A stretch of DNA of 6,323 nt, taken from positions 1 to 6,323 of the forward strand of contig JAEWED010000098.1 of NCBI GenBank assembly GCA_023389745.1, written 5' to 3'. The notes under the pieces were generated by a model. It was not told the DNA's origin. It saw nothing but the letters and a program-made list of their open reading frames with translations, and ran no database searches. Made by a program: the position numbers and the translations under genes. Source of the DNA: Actinomycetes bacterium. Its GTDB lineage: Bacteria > Actinomycetota > Acidimicrobiia > Acidimicrobiales > Microtrichaceae. Shown piece by piece: positions 5,756-6,323 of this stretch. The first letter of the stretch is position 1, and every line of letters begins with the position of its first letter.

Positions 5756-5767
5756 GACGTCCTCCGG
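5696..5767 (-). repeat. 24-bp triplicated SD-plus-start module at the livG 5' end
   Basis: Three adjacent 24-bp units (5767-5744, 5743-5720, 5719-5696 on the minus strand) each open with CCGGAGG and have ATG, GTG and ATG respectively at the same position. Unit 1 reads CCGGAGGACGTCATG, unit 2 CCGGAGGGCGACGTG and unit 3 CCGGAGGGCGACATG. The period is exactly eight codons, so all three starts are in the livG frame. Units 2 and 3 are almost identical over their first 18 bases (one difference, GTG versus ATG); unit 1 is more diverged and also encodes the last codons of livM. Confidence 0.85.
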
Positions 5768-6323
5768 AGGCGCGCGGTGAGCTGCGCGGTGCGTTCACGC
5801 CAGATGCCGCTGAGCCCCTCGGGTGCGAGCACCGCGGTCACGATCAGAGCCAGCCCGCTGACCGCGTAGACGTAGTCGCCGGCGTCGCCGCCGCTCATGC
5901 CGTTCAGCGCAGTGGTGACGATGCCGGCCTGGGCGAGCGCACCGGCGACCAGGGCTCCGGTGATGCTCGAGACGCCGCCGAGGTAGGTCAGCGCGAGCGT
6001 CACGAGCGCGCCGATCACCATGAACGAGGTGGGCGACAAGGTGGTGGTCGCGTGGGCCATGAGCACTCCGCAGAGACCGGCGAGGAACGACGACACGGCG
6101 AACGCCCCGAGTTTGGTGCGTGCCACGTCGATGCCGGCGGCGGCAGCAGCCCGCTCGTTGGCCCGCACCGCCAGCCAGCGCAACCCGGTGCCGTTGCGCC
6201 GCAGGTTCGCGACGGCGACGCAGCTCAGGGCGACGACGACGAGCACCGCGATGCCGAACGCCGGTCTGAAGTTGTCGGAGCCGCGGGCGCTCACGCCCAG
6301 GTCGATCCCGAACAGCCCGGGCC
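5752..6323 (-). CDS. livM: Branched-chain amino acid-type ABC transporter permease (LivM-like), 3' part
   Basis: This is the membrane permease of the importer. The last 189 residues are visible; the frame stays open through the right edge (PGLFGIDLG precedes the in-frame GTG at 6294), so that GTG is internal and the gene begins outside the window. Hydrophobic segments in the visible part are about 22-40, 71-89, 99-116, 119-139 and 150-168. The loop AVRANERAAAAAGIDVARTK (51-70) matches the LivM cytoplasmic coupling helix (R..ENE.AA.A.GI...R.K) that docks on the ATPases. LTYLGGVSSITGALVAGAL is also LivM-like, and a basic tail ends the protein. The stop overlaps the livG start by 4 nt. LivH and the binding protein are expected further upstream (right) but are not seen; a LivH-LivM fusion cannot be excluded. 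Confidence 0.9.
   Translation of the reverse strand, partial: PGLFGIDLGVSARGSDNFRPAFGIAVLVVVALSCVAVANLRRNGTGLRWLAVRANERAAAAAGIDVARTKLGAFAVSSFLAGLCGVLMAHATTTLSPTSFMVIGALVTLALTYLGGVSSITGALVAGALAQAGIVTTALNGMSGGDAGDYVYAVSGLALIVTAVLAPEGLSGIWRERTAQLTARLRRTS

Noticed and set aside
6292..6294. GTG as the true start of livM
   Set aside because: The frame continues upstream with GLFGIDLG to the window edge, and LivM proteins are about 300 aa or more with further membrane segments. The gene is therefore cut by the window.

Overview
The window is strongly GC-rich, with codon third positions almost all G or C, closely packed genes, GTG starts and ATGA stop/start overlaps. This points to a high-GC actinobacterium, perhaps of the Acidimicrobiia type, although nothing here fixes the genus. 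It contains no rRNA, tRNA, insertion sequence or CRISPR array that I can see.

Layout. The left edge (1-98, minus strand) holds what is probably the first 32 codons of a divergent gene whose product begins with a Ser/Cys-rich tail; its function is unknown. Next to it, reading right, is a TetR-family repressor (144-740). It converges on a canonical carotenoid/stilbene cleavage dioxygenase on the minus strand (766-2193, CCD1), which keeps all four iron-binding histidines and the expected outer glutamates. A 104-bp divergent promoter region (2194-2297) separates CCD1 from a second, much more divergent member of the same superfamily on the plus strand (2298-4001, CCD2). CCD2 keeps four candidate histidines but appears to have lost the usual outer glutamates. 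The convergent gap at 4002-4136 holds a perfect 23-bp inverted repeat followed by an 18-bp G-rich tandem repeat with G-quadruplex potential. The right third is a minus-strand operon, livM (partial) - livG - livF, encoding the inner-membrane part of a branched-chain-amino-acid-type (HAAT) ABC importer. Each junction inside it is a 4-nt ATGA overlap.

How the parts may work together. The TetR protein and the two dioxygenases form a plausible regulated oxidative-cleavage module for carotenoids, apocarotenoids or stilbene-like phenolics. The head-to-head dioxygenases appear to share one AT-rich promoter core, so they are probably co-regulated. Whether the Liv-type transporter belongs to this module is unknown: it converges on CCD2, is separated from it by a strong hairpin, and its substrate-binding protein lies outside the window.

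The most distinctive sequence-level observations are the in-frame triplication of a Shine-Dalgarno-plus-start-codon module at the livG start, the hairpin/G-quadruplex structure between CCD2 and livF, and the pairing of one canonical with one active-site-divergent cleavage oxygenase.
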